In this document: piece by piece, positions 40,158 to 50,400 of the stretch
Numbering within the stretch: the stretch's first letter is position 1
Layout: each line of letters begins with the position of its first letter
Origin: an uncultured Bacteroidales bacterium
Lineage (GTDB): Bacteria > Bacteroidota > Bacteroidia > Bacteroidales > F082
Assembly: GCA_947303085.1 (NCBI GenBank)
Contig: CAMYXP010000007.1
Coordinates: forward strand, 97,106-161,105
Length of the DNA: 64,000 bases
Direction: 5' to 3'
Program-made: the position numbers and the translations under genes
Notes under the pieces: generated by a model
Databases searched by the model: none
Told to the model about the DNA's origin: nothing
Seen by the model: the letters and a program-made list of their open reading frames with translations, nothing else

Positions 40158-41603
40158 TTATACCTTTTCAGAATGAGATTCCTCGATTTCGCTTCGCTTC
40201 ACTCGGAATGACAGGGTAAACAATAAAGCGTTGAAGAAACAGAAGAAAATGATTCCTTTCTGAACCTCAAACACCGACTCAAATATCATGTTGAATCCCA
40301 TCATAAACAAAAACGAGAAATACAACAGGTCAACATGCTTGGTTTTTATCCAAAGTATCAGCGGAATAACAAAATAGGCAAGCAACAACAGCAAGCCAAT
40401 GACTCCCACCGAAATTATAGTCTCGAAAAACATGTTATGCGCATTGATTTCATTGTCAATGGCATATCTAATAAATTGATACTCAACAAGATTACCTCCA
40501 ACAACTTCCGGATCATAACCTCGCTGTTCAGCAATCTTCATCACATCTCTTCGCATCGAATTTGATGGCTCATAGTATTGATTATCAATGATTTCATCTA
40601 TAATACCCGCCATCTCCGGACTTATCTTTTCCACAACGCCGGCTTTGTAGTTGTAATAAGCCGCCTGTATCTCATCGGTTCTGTCACCTGTGCCAACGCC
40701 AAAAAGCCAGTTTTCTTCAATAACTGCTTTATAACCCTTAAACTGCACAAGTCGGTGGTCCGACGAATGCTCCGATGTCAAATCTTTGATTGTAGTGGTG
40801 ATTCTTGCCACACTCTGAGGAAATGCTATGCATCCGCCTGCAATCACAAGCACAAAGACACCGCCCATGATAAACCCGATTTTCTTCTTTTTCATTACAA
40901 ATGTCAGCCAAATCCATTGAATTATGAATAGAAGAACCATGCAAAGCAATCCCGCCCTCGACCTTATCAAAATGGTGAAAACGACAAGAATAATATATGC
41001 CAAAATATTGATTATCTTAACCTTACGACTATTTTCACCAAAAATCTCAAGAAAACAGAACATCAAACCCAAGCCTGCATACATCGAAAGATAGGTGTGA
41101 TGCACGTAAAACAGCTTCATCAGCTCCTGGTCGAAGAATCGCTCGCTCGTGGCTCCATTGAAAATCACGTCATAAATGGCATGCACAAAGTTTATCATGA
41201 AAAACAAAATACAGCTGAAAACAAGCGCGTAACCTATCGCCTTCAACCTGTTTTTGTTCATATACGACATATCGGAAATAATAAAAACCACTGGGAAAAT
41301 CAAAAATCCGAGCTTTTTGCTCACCTGAGTCCAGCCCTCTGACTGATTATCGGTGTGAATCATCCCTATGAGGTAAATCACCCAAGTCAGGGCAAAAATG
41401 ATATAAGCCCATTTTAACTTGAGCTGAGACTCGTTCAACTTGTATTTTTGGTCAAAAATAAGCTTCAAAACCGCACATAAAAGCAAAGCCACCTCACAAT
41501 ATTGCGCCGCCAGCCAACTGAAAGGTATCGCAAAAGCGAGAAGCATCATTATTATCAACTCCGCTTTTTGAAACGGTCTCAAACCTTCAAGAATTTTTGC
41601 CAT
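40158..41603 (-). CDS. O-antigen ligase/polymerase family protein (Wzy/WaaL type)
   Basis: A 481-residue inner-membrane protein with about 11-12 hydrophobic helices and one large periplasmic loop (about residues 265-380), the layout of the Wzy_C/O-antigen ligase family. The loop contains GVGTGDRTDEIQAAYYNYKAG and YEPSNSMRRD, and ends before EINAHNMFFETIISVGVIGLL, close to the family's HxxxH-like signature. It either polymerises repeat units or ligates glycan to lipid A or protein. Its last 17 residues or so come from a dispersed repeat and are probably not native family sequence. Confidence 0.85.
   Translation of the reverse strand: MAKILEGLRPFQKAELIIMMLLAFAIPFSWLAAQYCEVALLLCAVLKLIFDQKYKLNESQLKLKWAYIIFALTWVIYLIGMIHTDNQSEGWTQVSKKLGFLIFPVVFIISDMSYMNKNRLKAIGYALVFSCILFFMINFVHAIYDVIFNGATSERFFDQELMKLFYVHHTYLSMYAGLGLMFCFLEIFGENSRKVKIINILAYIILVVFTILIRSRAGLLCMVLLFIIQWIWLTFVMKKKKIGFIMGGVFVLVIAGGCIAFPQSVARITTTIKDLTSEHSSDHRLVQFKGYKAVIEENWLFGVGTGDRTDEIQAAYYNYKAGVVEKISPEMAGIIDEIIDNQYYEPSNSMRRDVMKIAEQRGYDPEVVGGNLVEYQFIRYAIDNEINAHNMFFETIISVGVIGLLLLLAYFVIPLILWIKTKHVDLLYFSFLFMMGFNMIFESVFEVQKGIIFFCFFNALLFTLSFRVKRSEIEESHSEKV
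40171..40213. repeat. Dispersed GGAATGACA-type palindromic repeat, copy 1
   Basis: Contains CCTCGATTTCGCTTCGCTT and ends CACTCGGAATGACA. It overlaps the 3' end of the O-antigen ligase gene, giving it the tail RVKRSEIEESHSEKV. Related copies lie at 43091-43149, 58730-58764 and 59770-59824. Confidence 0.75.
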
Positions 41604-41679
41604 ATATTAAATAATTGATAATTAAACAATTACATAATGTCTTTATACAGCTTCGCCACTTGGGTCACATAAGCGAACC

Positions 41680-41730
41680 AATAAAAAAAGCCTTATTTTT
41701 ACTAATCGACAAAAATAAGACTTTTTTATT
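41680..41730. terminator. AT-rich hairpin terminator between the operon start and the PlsC-like gene
   Basis: Two stem blocks (ATAAAAAAAG paired with CTTTTTTAT, and CTTATTTTT paired with AAAAATAAG) enclose a 10-base loop. It lies 17 bases after the stop of the PlsC-like gene and upstream of the O-antigen ligase gene; either direction could use it. Confidence 0.65.
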
Positions 41731-41747
41731 AAATAAATATAAAATAT

Positions 41748-43016
41748 TTAGAAATTTAATTCCCTCCTCAATTTCTTGTTGAATATCCAACGCCAGTCGG
41801 AGATCAGGAGTCTGAAATATTCCATGTAATCGAAGTAGAAAACATAGCTGTAATACAGGAAAATAGAGCCTAAAACAGCGTATTTCCATGGTGTCAGACA
41901 GAAGAGCAATGTCACGCCGACAGCCATTATGAGCGGGTGCATCACAAACTCCACTCCGTAGTTCACAGTGTTGCGGAAGGCATCGTCTTTCAAGTCTTTA
42001 AGAATAAGGTTGGCGATAATCCAAATCGGGCATGAGACTATGGCGGCTACCGCAAAAATCGGAAGTCCGAGAAGCGCCAGCAACGATTTCCACAACGTCC
42101 GCAAGAAAGGAGTACGCATAGCCACCGAATTCACGGATATATTCTGCTCTTTCCGGTGTTTTGCAAACTCGTTGACTTTCTCGAAAACTTCTTTCGCTTT
42201 CTCGGGCTCTTTCTCTCTGAATTCCAATATCTTAGCTATTACTTCCTTGTTTTTCTGGAGCTGCATCTTCAAAGTCATCGGCAAACGGCCGGCTTTGATC
42301 TTAGTCATCTCCCAGATGGCATCATAGTCGTCATCGTCAGGCACATACGATATCAGCTCCGCCATTCTCTCCGTCAGCATCGCCTTCAACGCATTGATTG
42401 TTATCGCTTCGTTCTCGCCTTCATGCTCCTTCACATATTCTGTGACGTTTATCGGTTTGCCGTAGTTCACCAGCACCGTCGAGCGGAAACGGAAATAATC
42501 GCCGTATTCCAAGCCTACAGGTATAATGTACACCGGTTTTTCGTTGCCAAACTTCGCGTTTGCGTCAAGCGCGATATGGAAAATGCCCTTGCTTAGCTGG
42601 CGAAGTGAGTGCATTGTGCGATGTGTCGCCTCAGGAAACAGATACAACGGCACCTCGTCGTGAATAACGTCTATTGCCTGGTCGATAATTTCACCGTTTT
42701 TGTCGCGCACAGCGCCAATGCCGTCGCGTTTTCTGTAAATCGGCAGGATCCTCAGCCATTTCAATATCTTTGCCGTCCGCGGATTCTTGAAAACATCGGC
42801 TCTAGCAATGAAAACCTTTTTCTGTTTCGATGTCGCGAGAAGCACCATGGCGTCCATCAAAGCGTTGCAGTGGTTCGAACCGAACACACATGCGCCATCC
42901 TTTGGAATGTTCTCTTTTCCAACAATATGAAACCTTGTAAAACTTCGGCGTGTATGGTGATCCACGAAAATTCTACCTAAAGAGTACCATCTGTCGTCGT
43001 CCTGAATTTTGCCCAT
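41748..43016 (-). CDS. 1-acylglycerol-3-phosphate acyltransferase-like protein (PlsC family)
   Basis: A 422-residue protein from the ATG at 43016 (MGKIQDDDRWYSLGRIF); the frame is open further but the next upstream start would be a TTG inside the promoter. The acyltransferase motif NHCNALMDAM (H-x4-D) and LFPEATHRTMHS are present near the start. The C-terminal 120 residues contain four hydrophobic segments and a basic end. It probably moves acyl groups onto glycerophospholipid precursors at the membrane; the substrate could differ, since PlsC-family proteins are diverse. Confidence 0.85.
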   Translation of the reverse strand: MGKIQDDDRWYSLGRIFVDHHTRRSFTRFHIVGKENIPKDGACVFGSNHCNALMDAMVLLATSKQKKVFIARADVFKNPRTAKILKWLRILPIYRKRDGIGAVRDKNGEIIDQAIDVIHDEVPLYLFPEATHRTMHSLRQLSKGIFHIALDANAKFGNEKPVYIIPVGLEYGDYFRFRSTVLVNYGKPINVTEYVKEHEGENEAITINALKAMLTERMAELISYVPDDDDYDAIWEMTKIKAGRLPMTLKMQLQKNKEVIAKILEFREKEPEKAKEVFEKVNEFAKHRKEQNISVNSVAMRTPFLRTLWKSLLALLGLPIFAVAAIVSCPIWIIANLILKDLKDDAFRNTVNYGVEFVMHPLIMAVGVTLLFCLTPWKYAVLGSIFLYYSYVFYFDYMEYFRLLISDWRWIFNKKLRRELNF

Positions 43017-43037
43017 TTCTAAAATATTTTGAAACGA

Positions 43038-43067
43038 CAAATTTACAAATTTTTCTTCAATATCAAA
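43038..43067 (-). promoter_or_regulatory. Promoter of the PlsC-like gene
   Basis: On the minus strand, TTTG (43067-43064), 18 bases, then TAAATTTG (43045-43038), 21 bases before the ATG at 43016. Confidence 0.65.
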
Positions 43068-43076
43068 TATATTTTA

Positions 43077-43084
43077 TAATTTTG
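43077..43084 (+). promoter_or_regulatory. -7 element before the FMN-binding protein gene
   Basis: TAATTTTG matches the consensus. It would drive a transcript that runs through the palindromic repeat at 43091-43149 to the ATG at 43181. No clear upstream box. Confidence 0.45.
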
Positions 43085-43090
43085 CTCCCT

Positions 43091-43149
43091 GTCATTTCGA
43101 CTGTAGCCACGAAGATTTCTCGACTACACTGCGTTTCGCTCGAAATGAT
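43091..43149. repeat. Dispersed palindromic repeat, copy 2
   Basis: The ends GTCATTTCGA and CGAAATGAT are inverted copies around a GC-richer centre. It would form a hairpin in the leader of the FMN-binding protein gene. Confidence 0.7.
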
Positions 43150-43180
43150 AAGAATAATGAAACAATAAAATTTTTAAAAT

Positions 43181-43678
43181 ATGAAAACTATCAAGATTTT
43201 AAACTACCTCTTCGTTGTAGCTCTCGGTTTCTTCGCCGTCATGTTCGGCATCGACCGTTTCGACAACAACAACGCTCAGTTCGCTGGCGACACCACTCTT
43301 TACACAGAGGAATTATGCGGCGACATCATCGGTTTCAATGGCAGCATCCCGTTGGAAATCACTATTAAAGACGGAAAAATCGCAAACATCAACATTCTTG
43401 ACAACGAGGAAACTCCACGTTTTTTACAACATGTTGTCGATGCCAACCTTATTGAGAATTTCTACGGCCTCACACCAAAAGAAGCCGTTGAATTGGACAT
43501 CGACGCTGTCAGCGGTGCAACATACAGCTCAACAGCAATTATAAAAACGGTGAAAACCCGCATGGCGATTTACGACAAGGAGATAAATCCAAGTCCATGG
43601 ACGTGGCAATTAATCGGAATTATTTGCTGTGCCGTTGTGCTTTGTTTTCTCAGCATCTGCAGGAAAAAATGCGCATGA
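43181..43678 (+). CDS. FMN-binding domain membrane protein
   Basis: A 165-residue protein. It has an N-terminal hydrophobic segment (about 7-24, possibly an uncleaved anchor), a central FMN_bind domain (ITIKDGKIANINIL, DIDAVSGATYSSTAI with the flavin attachment motif SGATYSS), and a C-terminal membrane helix (WTWQLIGIICCAVVLCFLSI) followed by basic residues. Covalent FMN on the final Ser/Thr would make it an extracytoplasmic electron carrier, like parts of RNF/NQR systems or flavinylated reductases. Flavinylation requires ApbE, which is not in the window. Monocistronic by context. Confidence 0.85.
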   Translation: MKTIKILNYLFVVALGFFAVMFGIDRFDNNNAQFAGDTTLYTEELCGDIIGFNGSIPLEITIKDGKIANINILDNEETPRFLQHVVDANLIENFYGLTPKEAVELDIDAVSGATYSSTAIIKTVKTRMAIYDKEINPSPWTWQLIGIICCAVVLCFLSICRKKCA

Positions 43679-43696
43679 CTTGAATTAGATTTGACA

Positions 43697-45094
43697 TTAG
43701 AAAATGTAATTAAACCCGATATACGCTTTCATTCCTTCACCGTCGAGCTTGTCGATGGATTTGGCGAATTCTGCCGACACCACGAAATTCTTATTCATGA
43801 TGAGCTTCAAGCCGCATCCTGCTGAGGTGTGCAGACTTTCTTCTTTCCCGCTGTAAATCAGGTCTTCGTCAAACTCCTCAGTCAGGCGTGCTTTCAGGAG
43901 TTCCATGGCTGCTTTCTGCTCATCGAGACGGAAGGTCTGTGTCACCATACCCGCGTCGAACATAGGGTTGAGTGCCACGCACCAGTTCTGGTTGATGAAC
44001 TTGAAATTCACCACTCTCCAGCGCAGTTCCACGTTAGCCCATGCCACTCCAGCACCGATGACGCTGTTGCGGTTGATGCCTCGTCCGGTAGTGGAACCTC
44101 CGTATGCTTCGGTGTATATCTTCTTGTAAAACAGGAAGTTAGTATTCATCATCGCATAAAATGGGATGTCGCCCGCAAGTAAGTTTTGCGCGCCCAAACG
44201 ATAGCAGAACGTCAGATGGTCGCCCCAGATCGGGATATAATGATGGAAAACGCCTGTGAATGTCAGGTGGTCGTAGCCGTGTTGGTCGATGAAATCAGGC
44301 GCTGCGGTGAGTGTGGCCTCGAAATAGACGCCGCGTGTCGGGTCGTTTTCGTAGTTTTTCGAGTCGTAGATGATGCCCGCCTTGAACTGCGTGACATTAC
44401 CCGACTTCTCGTCCGGACGGATTAGTCCCGTCTGACAATAAAAATCGAAAAGCGTGTATTGGTCTTCGTAATTTTTGAGTGACAAGCGGTTATAATCGTA
44501 GTTGTAATATGCCAGACCTATTCCGTATGACAGATTCTTGATGTTGCCGATCTGCTGCTGCATGCTCACGATGGCACGGAACTGCTTTCTGTCCAAAACA
44601 TAAAAACCGCTGTTTTTCATGCCAGGCTCAGTGATATAAAAAGGATACTCTGCCATCGTAATCGGCATGGTTTCGATATTCGCGGCGAGATCTTTATAAT
44701 ATGGTGCGGCATAGCCGTTGAATCCATAAAAGTCGAATTTCTTGTCGATGAAATATCCGAAATCAGCGAAAAGCTTGCCTTTAGGGATGATGTTGTTCCA
44801 ATAGGAATACGAGCGGAAGATACTCGAGCCTTTGGTGTAGGTCGACACCTCGAAATTTATTTTGAAGTCGTAGCCAGGATAATTCGAGCCGTCGCCGTAG
44901 TTGAAAATGTCTATGCAGGCTCCATACTGGAATCCCATATCGCTGTTGAACCCCACCACCGGCAGTGGGCCGAAGTTCCAGCCTTTCTTGATTATTTCAC
45001 CTTTTTCGTTTAATGTTTTGCCGTTTTCCTGAGCCATCATCCCGATGGCTGCCAATAAAACAATAGCTAAAAAAATCGTTTTTTTCATATTCAT
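43697..45094 (-). CDS. Surface-antigen (Omp85/D15-like) outer-membrane barrel protein
   Basis: A 465-residue protein with a signal peptide (MNMKKTIFLAIVLLAAIGMMAQ). Strand patterns through the rest and the C-terminal AYIGFNYIF ending in Phe fit an outer-membrane barrel. The DHLTFTGVFHHYIPIWGDHLTF and YGGSTTGRGINRN regions resemble the bacterial surface antigen (PF01103) barrel. No POTRA repeats are seen at the N-terminus, so this is a short member, not BamA. Role unknown; such proteins may act in secretion or lipid export. Confidence 0.75.
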   Translation of the reverse strand: MNMKKTIFLAIVLLAAIGMMAQENGKTLNEKGEIIKKGWNFGPLPVVGFNSDMGFQYGACIDIFNYGDGSNYPGYDFKINFEVSTYTKGSSIFRSYSYWNNIIPKGKLFADFGYFIDKKFDFYGFNGYAAPYYKDLAANIETMPITMAEYPFYITEPGMKNSGFYVLDRKQFRAIVSMQQQIGNIKNLSYGIGLAYYNYDYNRLSLKNYEDQYTLFDFYCQTGLIRPDEKSGNVTQFKAGIIYDSKNYENDPTRGVYFEATLTAAPDFIDQHGYDHLTFTGVFHHYIPIWGDHLTFCYRLGAQNLLAGDIPFYAMMNTNFLFYKKIYTEAYGGSTTGRGINRNSVIGAGVAWANVELRWRVVNFKFINQNWCVALNPMFDAGMVTQTFRLDEQKAAMELLKARLTEEFDEDLIYSGKEESLHTSAGCGLKLIMNKNFVVSAEFAKSIDKLDGEGMKAYIGFNYIF

Positions 45095-45099
45095 TCACT

Positions 45100-45163
45100 A
45101 AAAAACTATCAACTTTAAACTTAAAACTGCTCTAAACTCCACACTCTCAACTTTACACTAAAT
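45100..45163. repeat. Degenerate AACTCTAAAC-type repeat, second site
   Basis: Imperfect units such as ACTTTAAACTT, CTCTAAACTCCACACT and CAACTTTACACT lie upstream of the barrel gene. They resemble the stretch at 17777-17848. Confidence 0.45.
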
Positions 45164-45186
45164 ATATCTTTTGGTCGAATTTTTCC

Positions 45187-45221
45187 GAATTTCGTCACAA
45201 ATAGAGGAATTTCGTCACAAA
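45187..45221. repeat. Direct repeat of GAATTTCGTCACAAA
   Basis: Two exact 15-base copies, 45187-45201 and 45207-45221, are spaced 20 bases apart (about two helical turns). They lie upstream of the barrel gene (minus strand) and could be a regulator-binding pair; no regulator is known for this sequence. Confidence 0.6.
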
Positions 45222-45256
45222 ATAGTATCTAAAAGTCGAATTTTAGTATTTAGTCT

Positions 45257-45946
45257 CTAGTCGTTAGTCTTAAGACTGTCTTTCCCTTCAAGAACAATCA
45301 CAATCTCCCCTTTTACCTCTTTCTCCTTAAAATACTTTATCACCTCTTCCAGGGTGCCTCTTACGTTTTCCTCATGTATTTTCGTCAGTTCGCGCGCGAC
45401 CGAGACATGACGCTCCAATCCGGCCACCTCGGCGAGCTGTTCCAGCGTTTTCACGAGTCGGAACGGCGACTCGTACAATATCGTAGTATATTCGTTGTCA
45501 ACTATTTGTTTTATCTTGGTCTGACGACCTTTCTTATGCGGAAGGAAACCTTCGAAAATGAAATGGTCGGCAGGCAGTCCCGAGTTGACGAGAGCCGGCA
45601 CGAAGGCCGTGGCGCCCGGCAGACACTCCACCTCGACACCACGTTTGATGCACTCGCGCACAAGCATGAAGCCCGGGTCAGAGATGGCCGGAGTGCCGGC
45701 GTCGGTGACCAGAGCCATGCGTTCGCCGTTGGCAATACGCTCGGCGATACGCTCCACCACCACATGCTCGTTGTTCAGGTGAAACGCCTGCATCGGCTTG
45801 CTTATCTCGTAGTGTTTCAACAAGTTACCACTGGTTCGTGTATCCTCGGCAAGAATCACGTCGACTTCCTCGCGCAGCACGCGCAAAGCCCTCAAAGTGA
45901 TGTCTTCAAGGTTGCCAATCGGTGTCGGAACTAAAAACAATTTCAT
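45257..45946 (-). CDS. rsmI: 16S rRNA (cytidine-1402-2'-O)-methyltransferase RsmI
   Basis: A 229-residue protein from the ATG at 45946 (MKLFLVPTPIGNLEDITLRA); a longer frame upstream is unlikely to be translated. Motifs ILAEDTRTSGNLL, ALVTDAGTPAISDPGFMLV and CLPGATAFVPALVNSGLP are those of RsmI, which methylates C1402 of 16S rRNA using S-adenosylmethionine. Cytoplasmic. The conserved acidic protein gene lies just upstream on the same strand. Confidence 0.95.
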   Translation of the reverse strand: MKLFLVPTPIGNLEDITLRALRVLREEVDVILAEDTRTSGNLLKHYEISKPMQAFHLNNEHVVVERIAERIANGERMALVTDAGTPAISDPGFMLVRECIKRGVEVECLPGATAFVPALVNSGLPADHFIFEGFLPHKKGRQTKIKQIVDNEYTTILYESPFRLVKTLEQLAEVAGLERHVSVARELTKIHEENVRGTLEEVIKYFKEKEVKGEIVIVLEGKDSLKTND

Positions 45947-46013
45947 ATTTTTCTTTTTTATTGCACTGTGCAAGAAATCAAAATATTCTTTAAGATTTCT
46001 CGCCGTAGGCGGA

Positions 46014-46763
46014 CTAAATAAAACGACGCTCAACTATATCATTAAGCATCTTGTAGGCTTGCGACTCTACATCCCACTGAAGCTCGATCTGAAGCTCGCT
46101 CATGTAGACCTTCGCGCCCGAGAGCGTCGGAAAATCGTTCAAAGCATCTATGGATTTGTTGTAACGCTCCACCGAACCCTTAAACAAATCGTTGATAATC
46201 ATCACCTTATCATTGATACCCAGTGCCAGCCTGATGTCTGTAACCGGTGTGCGCTGCAAACGAGCCGCCAGACTGTTATCCTCAGGCTCCGTCACAACAG
46301 GTTGTTCCTCAACAGGTTCTTCCACCGTCGGCTCAACATGGAACACCTCATCGTCCTCGTCCTCCCAATCCTCTTCGTCATCTTCATCAACATCGTTTTC
46401 ATCAACGGGCAATACATGTATTGCCCCTACAGGCTGTTCCTCCTCTCTATCCATCTTATCCTCACTATCCCCCTTACCCTCGTCTATGACTTCGAAATCA
46501 ACATCGTGGTTGACCAGTTCACCGCCCTCATTGATTTCGGTGTTTACATGCTCATTTCCAACCACTTCATCCGTTATCTTATCTGATTGATAATCACAGA
46601 GTAACTCGTAAAATTCGCGAGTGCGTTCCATCATGATGTCGAGGTCGAGACGACTCATCTCACGGTCGTTACGATACATATAATCAACTTGCACCATCAT
46701 GCGGCCGAGAAGGCGTTTCATCTCGAGCACAATATTTTTTTCATCATTTTTTTGTGTTTCCAT
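46014..46763 (-). CDS. Conserved Bacteroidota protein with acidic linker, function unknown
   Basis: A 249-residue protein. The N-terminal 60 residues are helical ([20 protein letters not shown]), then comes a very acidic low-complexity linker (about 85-150: [18 protein letters not shown]), and the C-terminal 90 residues form a helical domain ([40 protein letters not shown]). The C-terminal domain pattern recurs in many Bacteroidota genomes; its function is unknown. It is divergent from tdk, sharing an upstream region of about 57 bases. Confidence 0.7.
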   Translation of the reverse strand: METQKNDEKNIVLEMKRLLGRMMVQVDYMYRNDREMSRLDLDIMMERTREFYELLCDYQSDKITDEVVGNEHVNTEINEGGELVNHDVDFEVIDEGKGDSEDKMDREEEQPVGAIHVLPVDENDVDEDDEEDWEDEDDEVFHVEPTVEEPVEEQPVVTEPEDNSLAARLQRTPVTDIRLALGINDKVMIINDLFKGSVERYNKSIDALNDFPTLSGAKVYMSELQIELQWDVESQAYKMLNDIVERRFI

Positions 46764-46783
46764 GATAAAATTCCTTATTTTTG
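46751..46783 (+). promoter_or_regulatory. Promoter of tdk
   Basis: TTTG (46751-46754), 21 bases, then TATTTTTG (46776-46783), 37 bases before the ATG at 46821. The upstream box overlaps the start of the divergent gene. Confidence 0.65.
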
Positions 46784-46820
46784 TAGCTACAAAATTATAA
46801 AAAATTTAAACGCGTCGAAT

Positions 46821-47411
46821 ATGTTTCTCGAAAAAGATTCTCATAATAAATCACAAGGATGGATTGAAGTGGTGTGCGGCTCAATGTTTTCGGGCAAAAC
46901 CGAGGAATTGATACGCCGTCTGAACCGTGCCAGAATCGCCAAATTAAGAGTCGAGATCTTCAAGCCGGGAATCGACACGAGATACTCCGAAGAAGACGTG
47001 GTTTCGCATAATGCCAACGCCCTGCACTCCATTCCCGTCGAGAACGCTCAGCAGATTCTTTTCTACTCCAACGAGTGTGACGTGATAGGCATCGACGAGG
47101 CGCAGTTTTTCGGAAACGAACTTATCGACGTTTGCCAACAGCTTGCGAATCAAGGAATTAGAGTGGTAGTTGCCGGTCTCGACATGGACTTTATGGGCAA
47201 GCCGTTCGGTCCTATGCCTCAGCTCATGGCGATAGCTGAAGACGTCACCAAGGTGCACGCCATCTGCATGCGCTGCGGAAGTCTGGCTCAATATTCGCAT
47301 CGTACCATCGCAGGCGACAAACTCGTGGTGCTGGGCGAAACCGAAAGCTACGAGCCGCTCTGCCGCGAATGCTACAACAAAGCCATGGCGGAAAAAGCCA
47401 AAGAAAAATAA
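46821..47411 (+). CDS. tdk: Thymidine kinase (type II)
   Basis: A 196-residue protein from the ATG at 46821 ([20 protein letters not shown]); the frame is open upstream but lacks a promoter there. It has the P-loop [15 protein letters not shown], the DEAQFF motif in GIDEAQFFG, and the zinc-binding cysteines in [10 protein letters not shown] and EPLCRECYN. It phosphorylates thymidine for salvage in the cytoplasm. One base separates it from the alpha-2-macroglobulin gene, so they are probably cotranscribed. Confidence 0.96.
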   Translation: MFLEKDSHNKSQGWIEVVCGSMFSGKTEELIRRLNRARIAKLRVEIFKPGIDTRYSEEDVVSHNANALHSIPVENAQQILFYSNECDVIGIDEAQFFGNELIDVCQQLANQGIRVVVAGLDMDFMGKPFGPMPQLMAIAEDVTKVHAICMRCGSLAQYSHRTIAGDKLVVLGETESYEPLCRECYNKAMAEKAKEK

Positions 47412-47412
47412 A

Positions 47413-50400
47413 ATGAAAAGATTATTCATTTTCATAATAGCACTTGCTATATCATTGGGTATCAACGCTCAAGATTATCAAAACCTTTGGCAGGAATACA
47501 ATGATAATATTGAAAATCTACTTCCCGAATCAGCCGGAAAAGTTCTCGACAACATCGAAAAACAAGCACTTAAGGACAAAAACGACATCCAGCTTCTGAA
47601 AGTTGTGATAAAAAGATGTGATGTCATCGACACTGCATTATGTAAGTCGTATCTGCCGAAACTTTCAGAGGCTTCGCAAGTCATCCTGAACGTCGAAATC
47701 GCCAAGTACGACTTCTATTTCGACGATATTCTCAAATACCAGGACAACGATTTCATTAAGACCGTTTCAATGGAGAATTATGCCGAGATTTTTGAAAATA
47801 AAGTCAACGACACTCCGTTTGACATTGACCTCGAGCCTACACTTTACGACTACGTAATGCATTGTATCATAAATCATTACACTCATTATCAAGCAAAGGA
47901 ATATTACGAAAAACTGTTGGCGTTCGACCTCGAAAACAACTATATCAAGGCTTATTATAATAATAGGATAAGCCAACTGGGTTACATCACCGACAAAAAT
48001 TATGACGATTATGCGAAACTTGCCGAAGAATGTACTGATAATGAATTAGTTGCAAAGATAAAAGCCATCCAGATTCAATATCTCTCTTATCTTAAGGAAT
48101 ATGTCAAGGCCAAGGAGCTTTGTGATGAGATTATGGAGATGATTGACGAGAGTCATCCACTTTATCAGCAATGTGTTGATTTTATCAACAGCATCTCGGT
48201 CAAATCTGTTGATGTTCAAATAAATAATGTTTATGTGCCTAATCAAACCATCCCCGCGGGTCTGACTTATCGCAATACAACAAATCCTTCATACAGGATT
48301 TATAAGGTGACGACAGATGAGTTTTTAAACCTCAAACACAAATATCAGGATGAAGATCTTTTGGCAAAGGTATTATTGAAGAGACCTATCATTGAAAGCA
48401 CTCTTGAAATACCAGCGGAGACTGACTATCGCAAACATTCATCGCTCATCGCTTTGCCAGCCTTGCAATGCGGCATTTATTATCTTGTTTTTTCAAACAA
48501 TGATAGTTTTAAAAATTATAACGATTTAATCATCCTACCTTTTGAAGTCAGCAATCTTGCGTTTTTCAATCTTGAAACCGATGATAATCTGAGTTTTTAT
48601 GTTGTTAACCGCGAAACGGGCGAGCCGATGAGCAATGTCAAGGCACATTTTAGCGAGCAGTCATATTCCTACAGCAATAAAACTTGGGGTCGCAAAGACA
48701 TCGCCGATGTTGTCAGCGATTTCAGTGGGTGTTTTGTCGGTCCAAAGACACATAAAAACTCGTATTATGTTGATTTATACTATCGAAACGACACTCTTTT
48801 GTCGACGGATTTATTTTGGCATTATGGTCGTAACACAACCGATAATTTAACTATAAAAAGTGAATTTTTCACCGACCGAGCCATTTACCGACCGGGTCAA
48901 ACAGTGCATTTCAACTGTGTCGTTTATCGTGGAAACTCAAAAAACAAGGAAGTTTTGCCTAATTATCAGACAACTGTCAAATTCTATGATGCAAACCATC
49001 AAGCAATTGATTCTCTTAATGTTACAACCAATGAATTTGGTGCCGCACACGGCAGTTTCATCATTCCTACCGACAGACTCAACGGATATTTTAAAATTGG
49101 TGAGCAAAATGGTTCCGAATTAATCAAAGTTGAAGAATACAAGCGTCCGACATTTGAAATCACTTTTGAATCGCCTGAAAAAGCATATAATATAGGTGAC
49201 AGCATCACAGTTTCCGGACAAGTGGCGGCGCTTTCAGGCTTTGGTCTTGATGGAGCGAAATACACTTATACCGTAACACGAAAAACATCATTCCCATATA
49301 GATTATGGTATTGGAAACCACCTTATCATGTTGAAGATGAGACAGTTTCTGCAGGTGAAAGTATTACTTTAAATGATGGCAGTTTTAACATTGATTTTCA
49401 ATTATTACCATCGGAGGATATTGAAGCTGTAAACATTCCGCGATATACCTACGAGATTGTTGTTGAGGCTACAAGTAAGCAAGGCGAGACACAGAAGGGA
49501 AAATTTGAGATTGTCGCCACCTATAATAAATACAACATTTCTATCGAATCAAAGAGTCAAACCATTGATATTCAAGACTTTAAAGCTTTAACCGTCAAGG
49601 CGGCAAATATCAATGACAAGCCGGTTAGCACTAAGATTGATTGTAAAGTGTTCAAAATCAATAATATTGAGAGATATACGAGGTGTTTAGGCAATTTCGA
49701 CAGACAACTGTTGAGCGATCAACTGCTCAAGGCGTTTTTCCCGAATTTTGATTATTATGCCAAGGAAATCACAAACAAAGACCTTGTTTATCAAGATGTT
49801 ATCGATGTTGATGGTAATGCGAAACTGTTTATAGATAATCTGAAACTTTTGCCGGGGAAATACATTGTTGAGTTACAAGCCGTCGATGACACAATGTCGA
49901 AATGCTCAGATTATTACTATGTTTTCGACATGAAATCAAAGAAGATGCCGTATAAATCGATGTATTGGACGCATATCGACAAAGATTCGGCACAGCCGGG
50001 AGAGATTATAAACTATTACGTGGGTTCGTCGGAGAAAAACGTCTCGGCATTGATTATTGTGAAACGTGCGAAAACCATACTCAAAACACAGCGTATCACG
50101 TTGAATAACAGCGTTTATAAGCTATCCTATAGGGTCAAGGAGGAAGATCGCGGACGAATAGATTTTCAGGTTGCAATAGTAAAATACAACACCGAGATGC
50201 GTTCCATCGATTATGTTGATATTCCTTACAACAACATGGATTTGGACATAGTTTTGCACACCGAGCGCGAAAAAACTCTACCGGGAGCTGAAGAAACAAT
50301 AAGTGTAACCGTAAAGGATTACAAAGGCAAACCCGTGGAAGTGCCACTGATGGCGGCAATGTACGATGCCGCTCTCGATAATTTCTTAATCTTACACTGG

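Noticed and set aside
45187..45221. The paired 15-base repeat as a CRISPR remnant
   Set aside because: Only two copies with a 5-base gap, no cas genes, and no spacer-length intervals.
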